64,000 nt of DNA from Pteria penguin (lineage: Eukaryota > Mollusca > Bivalvia > Pterioida > Pteriidae), in the NCBI GenBank assembly GCA_035048485.1, contig CM068585.1:55051910-55115909 (forward strand), given 5' to 3'. Shown piece by piece: positions 42,815 to 53,538 of the stretch; position 1 is the stretch's first letter, and each line of letters opens with the position of its first letter. Below the pieces are notes generated by a model. That model ran no database searches. It had not been told where the DNA came from and saw nothing but the letters and a program-made list of their open reading frames with translations. A program made the position numbers and the translations under genes.

Positions 42815-43577
42815 TTGAAATGTTCTCAGATTCTGACGATAAAGCTAAGTCTATGAAGAATTGGTCCTTTTTGTTTTTCTCTTTGAGAACAACAAAATGA
42901 TTTGGAACAAATTCGTCAGATGATTTTGGCAAAGTCGTCTGACTCCACATCAATGAGGCACAGGGACTTTCTGATTCATTAACCTTCCTACCAACAACTT
43001 TTCTAGTAAATGGTGCAGATAGAAAGGTGGAAGATATCATCGGTGGATAGTAGGAAGCAATAGGTTTAGAAATGGCGGCACTCAATGCATAAATATGTAT
43101 CAATTCGGAGTAAGAACCTAATGTCATTGCTGATTTCAGTAGATCACTAAAGCACGACACGAAGACCCTGGTGTCCTTTATCAAGTCTGTGTAGTTTCTA
43201 GATTCGCAGTCATAGAACTTTTTGTTGCTTACCATTTCCATGACAGTCATCAGTCGCAGTTGTGCGTGGTGTTTTTCAGTGCCGGTGATTGCCTGCGAAA
43301 CTGCCCTGTACATACAGTTGCCATCGCCAGAAATCCGAATGGGTTCGTACTTGGTCAGCATTGCTGGGCTGTAGAATTCAAGTATACGTTTCGCGGTCGT
43401 GTCGACCGTGGAAGTGAAATCGAATTTAGAACTGAGAGGTACACCGGGGACATCATATGTCTTCAATAGAAGTTTTTCGTTGTCTGCTGTAATGGCGATA
43501 TTAGAAGATGTCTGGAGTCTGTAATATAACCATTTATTTGATCTTAGTGGTTTCTCGATGTTCACTGATAATTTCAC
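42741..43577 (-). CDS. OTU-type cysteine protease-like ORF of a MULE transposon
   Basis: The ORF is 278 residues from a GTG/acceptor-like position (gatcag|TG), so the true 5' end is probably an upstream exon or frame. The OTU signature is clear: SGDGNCMYRAVSQ at residues 83-95 (Asp85, Cys88) and the histidine block VPNHFVVL (His227). OTU proteases cleave ubiquitin-like modifiers, and OTU domains are known companions of MULE transposases in several eukaryotes. The acidic C-terminus overlaps the start of the transposase ORF by about 74 bases in the +1 frame. Minor alternative: a host OTU gene disrupted by the transposon, which the tight overlap argues against. Confidence 0.8.
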   Translation of the reverse strand: MKLSVNIEKPLRSNKWLYYRLQTSSNIAITADNEKLLLKTYDVPGVPLSSKFDFTSTVDTTAKRILEFYSPAMLTKYEPIRISGDGNCMYRAVSQAITGTEKHHAQLRLMTVMEMVSNKKFYDCESRNYTDLIKDTRVFVSCFSDLLKSAMTLGSYSELIHIYALSAAISKPIASYYPPMISSTFLSAPFTRKVVGRKVNESESPCASLMWSQTTLPKSSDEFVPNHFVVLKEKNKKDQFFIDLALSSESENISIDETQLYQNQSSDNEKPSVCAITE

Positions 43578-43659
43578 TGATCAAAATTATAAAGAAAAAA
43601 TAGAAGAAATGAAATCCCAAATAAAACTACGTATACATGATAACAATGATATTATAATA

Positions 43660-43777
43660 AATATAATAATAATAATAATAATAATAGTGATCATACTATT
43701 ATTATCATTATTATTGTTGTTGTTGTTGTTGTTGGTTTAAACAGCATCTATTTAGAAAATCGCATGAATTGTATAAC

Positions 43778-43844
<67 letters not shown>

Positions 43845-43845
43845 G
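43660..43845. repeat. Cluster of (aat)n, (gtt)n and (ac)n microsatellites
   Basis: aat runs at 43664-43685, gtt runs at 43713-43733 and about 29 ac units at 43781-43839, just 5' of the OTU ORF. Confidence 0.93.
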
Positions 43846-44077
43846 ATATGAGCAAGTATCTCTCCATTTACATCATTATCAGTACTAGCCATATCCGATG
43901 TGTGATCATGCCATGAACATGTTTTGTTAATAATCAACCCCAGATGTTTATGAGTAGTTACTTACTGTATTGACACATTATTCATTATTGAATTGAATGG
44001 ATTTGAATATTCCTGGAGGGTGCATGTTTGGGTTAGTCTTTAGCGAAATAATTAATTGTTCTGTTTTAATAGGATTA

Positions 44078-44078
<1 letters not shown>

Positions 44079-44130
<52 letters not shown>
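44079..44130. repeat. (aat)n microsatellite
   Basis: About 17 aat units. Confidence 0.93.
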
Positions 44131-44131
<1 letters not shown>

Positions 44132-44722
44132 GGTCAAGTTCAAGGTAAAAAGCAAAAGTAGGTATATATATAACTCTCTTCAATATATAAGTAAATGTTT
44201 TGATTCATTCGACTTGAACACCTAAATGATACTGATTCATATGTTCTATGTTATATATTATATCTCTGTACTACTGATTGATGGTGTTGAGAATAAAAAT
44301 ATTCTGATATTCCATCAATTTATCAATAACAAACCACTTATTGACCGTTTCAGACCTGCTGTTTAACTAATGAAAAGAAGCTAAGAACATCGGTTGATTA
44401 CGTTGTTGTTTTAACTTAATTGGATAATTGAGGTGTTATCCATCATGTGTCACATTTTACCTATTCATAGATTGAGAGCAGTCGGTAGACCTCTGTTTCA
44501 ATTAAGCACAAGAAGCCATATGTGTCCATTGAATACCTTGTTTTTGTCAGATGATGGGAATGTGAGAAGATTTGTATTGAAATCAGTTTGAATAATCGAG
44601 TTTCATTATCAATTTTAAGTGTTATTGATTCAGATTCAGATTTAGATTTAGATACTATATAAACGTCTCACCAACCTGCTTGCATTATAAACATTATATA
44701 TGGTGTCCCTGGTAAAACAATG

Positions 44723-44942
44723 CAAGAGCGAATTTAGGGGGGGGGGTCGGACCCCAACCGGTTTCCCGTTTTTATTATCATTATTTTCTTTATTTACCCT
44801 AATCATAATGAATATTTATATCAATATACTTGCTATTGCATTAGATCAAGATAGAGTTTAGAACTCATCTACATACAGTATTAGTACTACTATGTACACC
44901 TATTTATTCTGACATTGACTTTAGCTTCTGGATCCGCCCCTG
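44723..44942. mobile_element. 220-bp MITE with caatg target duplication
   Basis: Ends caagagcgaatttagggg and ggatccgcccctg form imperfect inverted repeats; caatg is present at 44718-44722 and 44943-44947. No coding capacity. Confidence 0.6.
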
Positions 44943-45268
44943 CAATGTTATTACTACTATAAAAGTAAATACATTGCCATTCTCTACAGAATTATAAGAA
45001 ACGCCGAACCTTCGCCATGGAAGATATAGCGCCTTCGGAGTTCCATGTGTTTATATATTTGCAGAGATATACACTTATGTCTCTGATATTTGGTAAACAA
45101 AATATACATAAGTGATAAAAAACAAACACTCAGTTACACAAATTTTTAGCCAAGCTGCCTTTATCGAGTGTAGAGAAAACGACCATATTAAATTAGAGAG
45201 TTATGTGAAATCCATGGTGAATCATAACAAAAACCAAAAGTTTTTGCTTATGATTCAGCATGGATTTT

Positions 45269-45274
<6 letters not shown>

Positions 45275-45302
<28 letters not shown>
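45275..45302. repeat. (at)n microsatellite
   Basis: About 14 at units. Confidence 0.92.
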
Positions 45303-45303
<1 letters not shown>

Positions 45304-45697
45304 TCCGTCTGAAGAGCTTGTATAAAGCAAAAACGCTTACGGAAATATATTGAAAATGTGACTTTTCTGATAATTTTATTTATACAATGATAATAAATAT
45401 CTGTGAAAATGTACAACATACCATTATTTAGTGTTATATAGATTATAATAAATAACACCCCCTAATATGAACGTCCCCCTCCCCTTTTCCCAAAAATAAA
45501 CGTATTTTACAAATCCTTCTCCTCAGCAGAATCACCAAAGTGTGGAACAACACCGAAACCCCCCCCCCTTTTTTTTTTTGTCATACAATAATTCTAAGGT
45601 CGTAGAAATGTCGATTTTAACATATTGTATAAGGAAATGTAGAGAGGGTGGGGTTTTTTTTTTTATATTTACAGGTATTAGTTGATTTAAAAGACAT

Positions 45698-45916
45698 TTA
45701 AACATCGTACCTTTTCAAGCTTCTGGCAAAGTCGAATCTATCACGACTAAAACAGCATTCTCTACACAGGAAGAGTTTTTCCCTCTGCGACCAGGTTTTC
45801 AGCATCTGCAGCGACATTGGAACACATTCGATATGTGTCCATTTCTCGCACAAAGAACATAGAATGGCATTGTTGGTGCAGTTAGCCCTGCAAGTGATGC
45901 ATGGAAAACGTTCCAT
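45698..45916 (-). CDS. PHD-like zinc finger ORF
   Basis: A 72-residue ORF beginning one codon after a good acceptor (ctctaactttcag). It has CITCRANCTNN, CSLCEKWTHIEC and CRECC, the C4-H-C3-like spacing of a PHD or FYVE-like finger with the aromatic W-x-H-x-x-C motif. Probably an exon of a gene whose 5' part lies upstream (possibly 46.2 or 46.5 kb). PHD plus esterase is a known pair in CR1 ORF1 proteins. Confidence 0.6.
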   Translation of the reverse strand: MERFPCITCRANCTNNAILCSLCEKWTHIECVPMSLQMLKTWSQREKLFLCRECCFSRDRFDFARSLKRYDV

Positions 45917-46019
45917 TGCTTCTGAAAGTTAGAGCTTCTTTACTTGGTATATATAGGAGATTTCATATAACAAGGAGTGGGGGGGGGATGTTCTCTCAAT
46001 TGTTTTGTGGTTTACAATT

Positions 46020-46295
46020 TCACTCTGGACAGAAGCCATTGAACGCGCATTGTTTTAAACTGTTTTCATAACAATTTGTAAACCGCATGTACCTTGTTTG
46101 AATCAGCAACTTGTCACCAAATGTGCTATAATTGAAATAGCAGATTCTGCAATGCCCAGTGCATGTTATTTTGTTGAAATAAATATTTTCATTTGTATGT
46201 ATACCTTGACTGAGTTCGATACAACACTTATACCGATTTCGAATTTCTGATTTAATAGATCTGGTCGTGTTTAACCTCAAACTGTGAGTCCATGT
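46020..46295 (-). CDS. Cysteine-rich ORF of unknown function between the SGNH and PHD ORFs
   Basis: The minus-strand reading starts near an acceptor-like gactcacag and encodes RLNTTRSIKSEIRNRYKCC. A donor-like CAAG|gtatac follows IELSQ. If not spliced, the frame goes on through TCTGHCRICYFNYSTFG to a stop at 46022. Not recognised; may be an exon linking its neighbours. Confidence 0.3.
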   Translation of the reverse strand, partial: TWTHSLRLNTTRSIKSEIRNRYKCCIELSQGIHTNENIYFNKITCTGHCRICYFNYSTFGDKLLIQTRYMRFTNCYENSLKQCAFNGFCPE

Positions 46296-46509
46296 AAAAG
46301 AACCCAGAGAAATCGTGTGAAAAAAAGTAACATTTAAATAACTTTGTTCGACTGAACATGTTTATTAAAATATTTATTTAACAGAAGTGCCCGATAACCC
46401 CGTAAGGTCGGGACCACATGAATGAAGACATGAATTATACATAAAGCAAGATATTACTATCATTTTTAAGCATCAACCAAAATCATATATACTGAACATC
46501 ACATCTATT

Positions 46510-47034
46510 TCACTTGGCACTACACAACACACGACGAACAACATGGAAATACTTCCGGAGTCCCTGCTTGTTGAAATGGACTTTCTTTGAATCGTAATCA
46601 TCTGGAAACTTAATCTTTAAACGAACAAAGTCTGCAAACCGTTTACGGAGGATTCTATTCACAGCGTTTCTCTGCTTCTTAAAGTTCTCGAATGTCAGTC
46701 CCGGTGATTTCTTAAAGTCTCCTCCTCTCAGTGGTACCTCGGCCAAGAAAACCCTCCTAGCACCACAGCTCTTCAAGTTAACAACAAGGTTAGAAAGACG
46801 ATCAGCTATTTCTTTCGGTTGGCTGTTGATGGAGATGTCGTTTCCACCAAGTTGGACAAATACGAAGTCTGGTTGGTACATTTTCACATGCTGTAAATGA
46901 GATGCGGGTATAGTATCACTCCTCAAACCAGGAATTCCGAAAAACTTAGTATCTCCAGGAACACGAAGATCACCATTACAGAATTTCTCTAGACGGTCAA
47001 TGTAGCTGCTTCCAAAGATTGCGAATCGTGCCAT
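46510..47034 (-). CDS. SGNH/GDSL-hydrolase-like protein, intronless
   Basis: A complete ATG-to-stop ORF of 174 residues. Block I FAIFGSSYIDRL (residues 4-14) is a GDS variant with the D replaced by S. Block III is QLGGNDI (Gly64, Asn65) and block V is KKVHFNKQGLRKY with His153 but a Lys where the usual Asp stands, so catalysis is doubtful. There is no signal peptide. SGNH domains occur in host esterases and also in CR1-type LINE ORF1 and Ngaro retroelements; with a PHD-like ORF just downstream a retroelement source is possible. No RT or recombinase lies beside it. Confidence 0.72.
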   Translation of the reverse strand: MARFAIFGSSYIDRLEKFCNGDLRVPGDTKFFGIPGLRSDTIPASHLQHVKMYQPDFVFVQLGGNDISINSQPKEIADRLSNLVVNLKSCGARRVFLAEVPLRGGDFKKSPGLTFENFKKQRNAVNRILRKRFADFVRLKIKFPDDYDSKKVHFNKQGLRKYFHVVRRVLCSAK

Positions 47035-47790
47035 GTCCCTAGTTTTGATGAGTTAGTTTACTGTACATAACGGCTAACATTTTATAAATTTTTAAGACAG
47101 AATTAGCAATTACCTTTAATTATAGGAGTTAATTACAGTGCAAGATAATCACGTGACAATTATGGTATCATAGAACAATAATTTCCTTGCGGGACACCTT
47201 TTAGGATTATATAATGATTTTAATAAAGTTATGAAAAAGTGCGACAGATCAATTGGTGTCGTTCCGTTTTAAAACGGAAAAGCTCGGTATTGAAGCAACA
47301 CATCGACGCAATTTCAACTAAAGATGTCAGAAGACAACATACTGTAGCTATCTCGCCGAGTAGGTCAGACAAATATAAAAAGTTGAAAAATTTCAAAATA
47401 AATGGAGAAATTTAACTTCACTACTTTACTAAGCACAATATGTCCGTATCTATATGTTCACATAAATACTTAAATATTTAGTATGACAATATTTATATGA
47501 AATGTGAGTTTGAGGGTATCTCTACATCACATAAAATGAATGAACGTATCTTGTGTTTCGGGAAGGGCAGGGCCCTCCTCCCGTTTAATAATTTTAACAA
47601 TGGAGTGGGGGCGGGCACGTTTTGAATACTTTGGGCCTTACTGTGTACATGTGTAACGCATAAAATTTTCAGAGCCAGAGCGGAAAATGTCTCCAAGCGC
47701 CCTCTACTCCAACCACAGGTCTAGCGATGTTTTTTTTCTTACACAAGGAAATTGAAGTCAATAGTCATTTATACCAAAATTTGGTCATTA
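47035..47790. other. Upstream region of the SGNH-like ORF; nothing else seen
   Basis: Contains a perfect 14-bp palindrome ccgttttaaaacgg at 47265-47278. Confidence 0.5.
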
Positions 47791-47986
47791 AAATTTTGTC
47801 ATAGTGGATAGCTCCATTAGCCATGGCCCATTACACGAATGATGTCGAAAAAGTCGATCAATGATCAAATCTTCTTACCTTGCACAAGTAACATAAAATT
47901 TTGTCATCGTGGATCGCCACATCGGCACATGTGCCATGGCCAATTCCACGAATGATGTCGATCAAATCTGAGTCTTACCTTGCACA
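47791..47986 (-). repeat. Two-copy tandem repeat ending in donor-like sites
   Basis: Units at 47791-47886 and 47896-47986 share aattttgtcat(a/c)gtggat, ccatggcc and acgaatgatgtcg. On the minus strand each ends at a TGCAAG|gtaag-like position. The better copy has an open frame 47967-47879 (LIDIIRGIGHGTCADVAIHD, then DKILCYLCK); the other has stops. Confidence 0.45.
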
Positions 47987-48040
47987 GTTCAGTTTATTGT
48001 CTGCGCCGTTAACACGGTTTTCAGTGCCAGTGGATCATGA

Positions 48041-48304
48041 TCAAAGTATATTAACAAGTAAAGCCTGCAATTTATGTTTCGTAATGAAGTCGTATATTTT
48101 ATACAATGCATCTGCAGAAAACACATACAGATGGTATCTCTTCTCGTTTTTACGGATGCTTTCATAATCGAGACCATGGAATTGCGCGAAAGTTATCAAC
48201 TGGTCCCAAGTTTCATAATTTTTTGCAAGAAAATATGCGATCCCACGACGATTTTCTGTTTTTTCCATTGTTACTTGTTTAAGATGATCGCCATGCCTAA
48301 ACAT
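48041..48304 (-). CDS. Small unrecognised ORF
   Basis: The 87-residue frame has protein-like composition (NRRGIAYFLAKNYETWDQLI, then GLDYESIRKNEKRYHLYVFS). An internal ATG at residue 13 follows aacaagtaaca. No domain recognised. Upstream lies a CCAAT-containing, CGAGGT-rich stretch that could be its promoter. Confidence 0.35.
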   Translation of the reverse strand: MFRHGDHLKQVTMEKTENRRGIAYFLAKNYETWDQLITFAQFHGLDYESIRKNEKRYHLYVFSADALYKIYDFITKHKLQALLVNIL

Positions 48305-48724
48305 AAACTTACCTCTTCTTGCACCTACCTCGCTGAAGCGCCAAGTTTAGCTATCTCCCGCCATATTTGTTCAAATACGAGGCTAAATAACCGAGGTGTT
48401 CCGCATGAGACATACATATCGTGGTAATGACACACGAGGTAATCCGAAGAAGAATTTTTCAACCAATCAGAAGATAAGTGGGCGTGGTTTTCATTTCAGC
48501 GATTATGAGACGGTAGAGTGTGCAACACACTGCGTCACACACACAAACACTAGAGTGGTATAGCGAGGTAAACATGAAATTGCGCCAGTGTGTGAGGATG
48601 AACAAGACACGTAATTAGCGAGGTTTACATATCGAGGTAACGGAAAATTTACCTCGGTAGTTTTGCATACCTCGGACTGTTGGTGTGTACGCTTATGATT
48701 TACCTCGATAATGCATATAGACAA

Positions 48725-48729
<5 letters not shown>

Positions 48730-48778
<49 letters not shown>

Positions 48779-48786
48779 ACACACAC
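48730..48786. repeat. (ac)n microsatellite
   Basis: About 28 ac units with one gac interruption. Confidence 0.93.
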
Positions 48787-48811
48787 AAAATATCCTAATT
48801 TCTTCCGGGGT

Positions 48812-48880
48812 TCAAACTTGTTACCGATGCCTTGTTAAGCAGCGATCTTAACCAATACGCTACAGCAACAGCCGACAAAC
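48812..48880 (-). mobile_element. tRNA-like SINE head or pseudo-tRNA
   Basis: The minus strand reads gctgtagcgtattggttaag (A-box-like) and aagtttgaaccccgga (B-box-like) with about the right spacing. No 3' SINE body was recognised. It adjoins an (ac)n tract. Confidence 0.5.
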
Positions 48881-49223
48881 AGTGAAGTTAAAATATTATC
48901 TGTACATTGTCGATTGTTAACGATAGCGACGAAGCATGGATGCCGCAAACTAGCTAAGAAAACTTATAATCAAGATCATGTATAGTAGATTTTATCAATG
49001 CTTTTCGATTTCGTTCGCAACTACAAGCTAAAGCAAGATGTAATTTAACCTAAAATAGACTTGTAAGAAAAACCAATATGTTTGTACTGCAAATCTGCAG
49101 ACGAGATATAATACTGTAATACTGCATTATTGAATATTGTCCGATTATGGAATACTGTCATTTGATAACTTTTGTTTTTTGTATATCTACTCTAGGACTA
49201 AATACAATTTCCTCATAAACTCG

Positions 49224-49382
49224 TTTGGGTGATTGATGTTTTACGTCGCTTTCAACAATTTTTTAGTTATATGACGACATGCCACAGGCAAGCAGGAGGT
49301 AACCAACCTCTTAAAACAGGAATCAAACCAGGATCGTCTGCACCGCAAGCCAAGCGCTTAACCGCTACACTAAGTCTGCCCT
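49224..49382 (-). mobile_element. tRNA-derived SINE (type B)
   Basis: Same family as at 24.5 kb but with the tRNA 5' part (gtgtagcggttaagcgc). Perfect 11-bp duplication tcataaactcg at 49213-49223 and 49383-49393. Confidence 0.92.
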
Positions 49383-49393
49383 TCATAAACTCG

Positions 49394-51847
49394 ACAAATG
49401 TTCTTGAAAGCGGATTTAAAAAATAGTAACATAAGTTAAAATACTTCACTTACCTTCATGCGCCTCTTAAATCATAATGTTGATGAACTGATTGCAAAAC
49501 AGCGTCATAAAACATACGGATACAGGCAAACGTGAATTATGAAAGTCAATAAATTATTTTAAGCTTGAAATATATATTTTACTTTTGCGATGAGCGCAAC
49601 TCTCGCCGGTAGATTTCTTTTTAAGAAAAGCTTCTTGTTATGGTAATATTTATTTTCATTTTTTATTTTCATGTCGAAAAAAGAAGTTAAATCATCGATT
49701 TCAAAGATAAATTACGGGAAAATGCGATCCAGTATAGGTTTAACGACTTGCAGCAAGAGAAAGCATCTCCGTTTTGATATTTTTATACGGTTTAAATGCA
49801 TATAAATCTTTTTTCAATAAAATATTACAAAAATAAAAGAAGTTTGTACAATTATAATTTTTCAGAAATATCAGGCCGTTGGATATGTTTCATGGTTCAG
49901 CTCCTTTCATTTTTGATATAATTGAGTTTTTCATATTTATTACACTTCTCGATTTTAATACACTTTAGGTTGCACCGTGCAACGAAAGGTGTATTTTTTA
50001 TCTAATCTATTGAACAGACAGAGCAGAAGGTCGAATCAAATATCATTTTCAATAACCTAACTGTACAATACGAAGGTAACTGGTGTCACATGACTATGGC
50101 ACTAACAGCAATGTACTACAGTGGTCATTCGCATTCGCGTAGAAAATGTTCTTAAATGCAAACGAAACATATAATGCAGCACTTAAATATATACGAGGGC
50201 TGACTGATACGTTGTGAGCCTCACTTGTAAGGGCTGCTATTTTGGCGGACATATTCCATTATATTTCAAAATAAGTCCCTTCTGTACCTAGGAGGTTAGG
50301 AGGCTGTACTGGGGTTGGTATCCCCTGTCCGCTCCTCGTGAACTATTCTTGGCAAATATTCAGTACAAGAATTATAGTACTCGAGTAACACATGTGATAG
50401 ATTTGCCCTATAAGTTCATAATAACATAAATTTTTTGTTACGTATAAATCTGGCGAGTTATTTAAAAGTATGGATTTAGTTTCCACTCTTGAAGACAAAT
50501 TATTAATTCCATTGTTCCACTAGGCATGTTAATATAAGAGAAATCAGAGCAGCACTCCCTGCCCCAAAAATAATGATAATGTACTCATGAGTTGTCAGAA
50601 ACCTTCGAAGTCCTTAACAGGGCATATGTTGACCTGGACACTTTGTATCAAACATTTGTCGGTGTAAGCATAACTGGTATTCGTGTTGTCATTAAAACGA
50701 AAGCACATGCAATGATTCAACATATAGACTCTCCAGATCCACTATATTCTGCAAAACGTTCAGTTAAAGTATTTAGAAATGCAAACTACGATTGGTTAGA
50801 GTGAAATGTACATTTAAATATAGATATATATGCACAACCACTATAATTGCCTGAGATAAAGCTTCCAAGACCTACGTATTTTATTTTTGTGTACAGTACA
50901 TTGATCGATGACGTCATAACGCCCCATATTTGACCCACTTTTCAACACAAAAAGCGATGTTTGGCAGAATTTTGATTGTTATGCTAATGACGTCATAATG
51001 AAATGTTCGACATTTCCAACCTTGCGTGACGTCATTAAAGTCGTAATTTTGCGCTAAAGTGCTTGACATTCGACGAAAGTATGTCATTCTGGATAACGTT
51101 ACATTGTCATGGGACACCGGCTGTTGCTTCCAATTTATAACTTCCCTCCGGAATGATTTACTGATGCAGTTTATAAATAGGAAATGGAAGTTTCCAGCAT
51201 GATATTTTGGTGTTAAAAGCGCATATATACCCAATAAATGCATCAGCCATTGTACTTTATTCCTGCATTAAAACACAAAATAAGACACGTATTCTATATA
51301 TAAATACAAACGTAATGTTCCCCCGGAGTGTTTTTGCACTGACAATTCCCCATGGAAGTGCATAACTGAAAGATGCAACTGCGATAAGTAGGTCTATAAA
51401 AATAAACTATTACTCTACATGTTGACACACGAAAAATTTTATAATCAACTAACCTCATATTAGTATGTTTCTTTACTCATGTTGCTTGAATACATGTTTT
51501 TGTTACATACTATGATTACTATGAAAATAACATTGTTATTTGGGACTATATAAGGATAGTATTGAAACTACAAAGTAGGAGAAAAGTGTGTAAAGTGTAA
51601 GGAATGATTAGGTACTCAAGGGGATGAAGAAGGGTTTTCTTTGGTGAGAAAACGAAAGAAGAACCACTTCTCGTCTCATATCGAAAGATATCAGTCGAGG
51701 GCGACATGCTGATATCTTTCAATCTGGAAACCATGGTGATTCTAGATTCTCATCATCTATATAAGAGATGAGTGCTAATATACGAGCGGAAACAAGAAGG
51801 AATATCGAGTATACGAGACAAAATATAAATATAAGCTGTCACGGATT
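49394..51847. other. No supported gene
   Basis: Short frames on both strands (for example 50592-50804 and 51243-50914) have no recognised domain or splice support. Three TGACGTCA palindromes lie at 50909-51034. Confidence 0.5.
50210..50260 (+). mobile_element. Possible mariner-type terminal sequence
   Basis: tacgagggctgactgatacg followed by ttgtgagcctcacttg resembles the terminal repeat of a mariner lineage common in invertebrates, and starts at a ta. The matching second end was not found in the window. Confidence 0.3.
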
Positions 51848-51930
51848 CCTGCAAGAACCAAAGGTCGGATCAAGTGCCAAGGAAAAGTAAGCATCCCTTT
51901 CTGTCCATCGGCCGTTATGCCATTTAATTA
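51848..51930 (-). mobile_element. Orphan 3'-end remnant of the RT element
   Basis: The reverse complement contains gatgcttacttttccttggc followed by acttgatccgacc, aligning with the 3' region after both other RT fragments. No RT coding sequence is next to it. Confidence 0.4.
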
Positions 51931-53104
51931 TCAGGCGTTATTATTAGGCGTCGTAAACTGCGAAGATTCTTCGGTTGAACAATTAATTAATATCCAGGGT
52001 TGGATTTTATTGCGTTGTATTCCATCGATAATTAGAATTTAACCATTCTGCACAATTTATTTGAACGTTTGACAATGGAATAAATTGAATTGACTTAAGT
52101 ATATTCTAAGTTTGTGGCGCAGGGCCCAGGTATAACTCATAGTATATATATTAGTGCCAATATAACCATAGTCACAATCGCCAAAATATAATAACTCAAA
52201 TGATGTAACTTTGTAGTGTTACCATACAAAATAGTAGAAAAGCTACTATCAAATAAGGAAGCAAACATGTCAGACAATTATGCTTGTTGAAAGCAACGAA
52301 AGCCTTTATAACGACTACAAAATTTGCAAAATGTAGACTTCATAACCGCTCTGGCATATCGGATCAGTGGAAATATATAGACACTATGGGCAGGTTATTT
52401 CAAAATATAACTACACGCATTTGGAAAGGTAAAAATAGGGAAACTGAGACAGTCATCTTGTTCGTAAAGTGAAGTAGGAAGTTTTCCGTCTTGGTCAATG
52501 TTCGAACGAAAGACTATATACACGAGGCGCTGAAAACTAGGTTACATCGCGCAGAAATTAAAACACAGTTACATCATCAATGTTCCGAATGTTAAATGAA
52601 AGGTTATCGCCAGTTGCATTTATCTTGACACAAGATTTTGCATGAATTAAGCTCGATACGAGTAATGCAAATAATACGAAGAAATGAGAAATCCGTCAAA
52701 CAACTTTCCATACATTCTCCTTAAGAAACGAGGAATTGGTTTTGAAACTGATCGAGTGGGGCTCTCAACTAGACAAACGACGTTTCCCCTTATTCCGACT
52801 CCCTTTATTTCTTCAGATTTCCGTGATTTTCTATAACTGCCGACCCTTCATTACTGACTTATTGTATATTGTTTCAAAATTTTATCTTCAATTTTTACTT
52901 CTATAGATTGTTTTGTTTATTGTCTTGTTCCATGCTAAAATTATGCCATCGGGATAGAAATAATATCTGCTTGTGTCTGATGAATACACATTTCATCTCT
53001 GCTACAGATCCATCGATGGCGTATATTGTACAGGACCGCTACATGTATAATGGCAGGGGACTGTCGTTGTGCCATCTGAAAGATAGGGACCTATCAACCA
53101 TGAG

Positions 53105-53280
53105 TTAAAGGGGACCAGGCACGCTGGTTTCTCACCAATGCGACCCGAGTTAAATTCCCGGACGTGAGATGGTTGGGCTGTCACGAACCTGGCTTAGTAG
53201 GGTTTTTTCCGGGTACTCCGGTTTCCTCTCACACAAGACACCCTAACCCCAAGATCCGTGCCAACAAGCAAGATTTATAT
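53105..53280 (+). mobile_element. SINE-like element (type D)
   Basis: Contains a degenerate B box (gagttaaattcccgg) followed by gggttttttccgggtactcc, ggtttcctctcacac. It shares the ccgggtactc core with type C. It directly precedes the type A copy. Confidence 0.65.
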
Positions 53281-53303
53281 ACGTTGTGAACTTCTTTCTT
53301 ACT

Positions 53304-53538
53304 TGAAGCCGGCGTGGCTTAGTGGTCCCGCTCTGGTCATGCCGGTGTCCTGTCTTTCGAATGAGACAGTAAAAACCAAGGACCCCGTGTCGTGGTATGC
53401 ATGGCACGTTAAAGATCCCTCACTGCTTCGGGTGGGTCCGTTGCAAAGGTCAAAATTTGTATGCCCTGCATCAGGCAGATGCCGTCACCATATACGTGAA
53501 ATATTCATGGTGTAACGTTATACAAAAATCAATCAATG
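53304..53538 (+). mobile_element. SINE type A with deleted tRNA region
   Basis: The gccggcgtggcttagtgg start jumps to ccggtgtcctgtctttcg, removing most of the tRNA part including the B box. The rest (cactgcttcgggtgggtccg, gtgaaatattcatgg) is conserved. tttcttact occurs on both sides. Confidence 0.82.

Noticed and set aside
47493..47696. Minus-strand 67-residue ORF
   Set aside because: Composition follows a G/C-rich patch; no domain, no splice sites.
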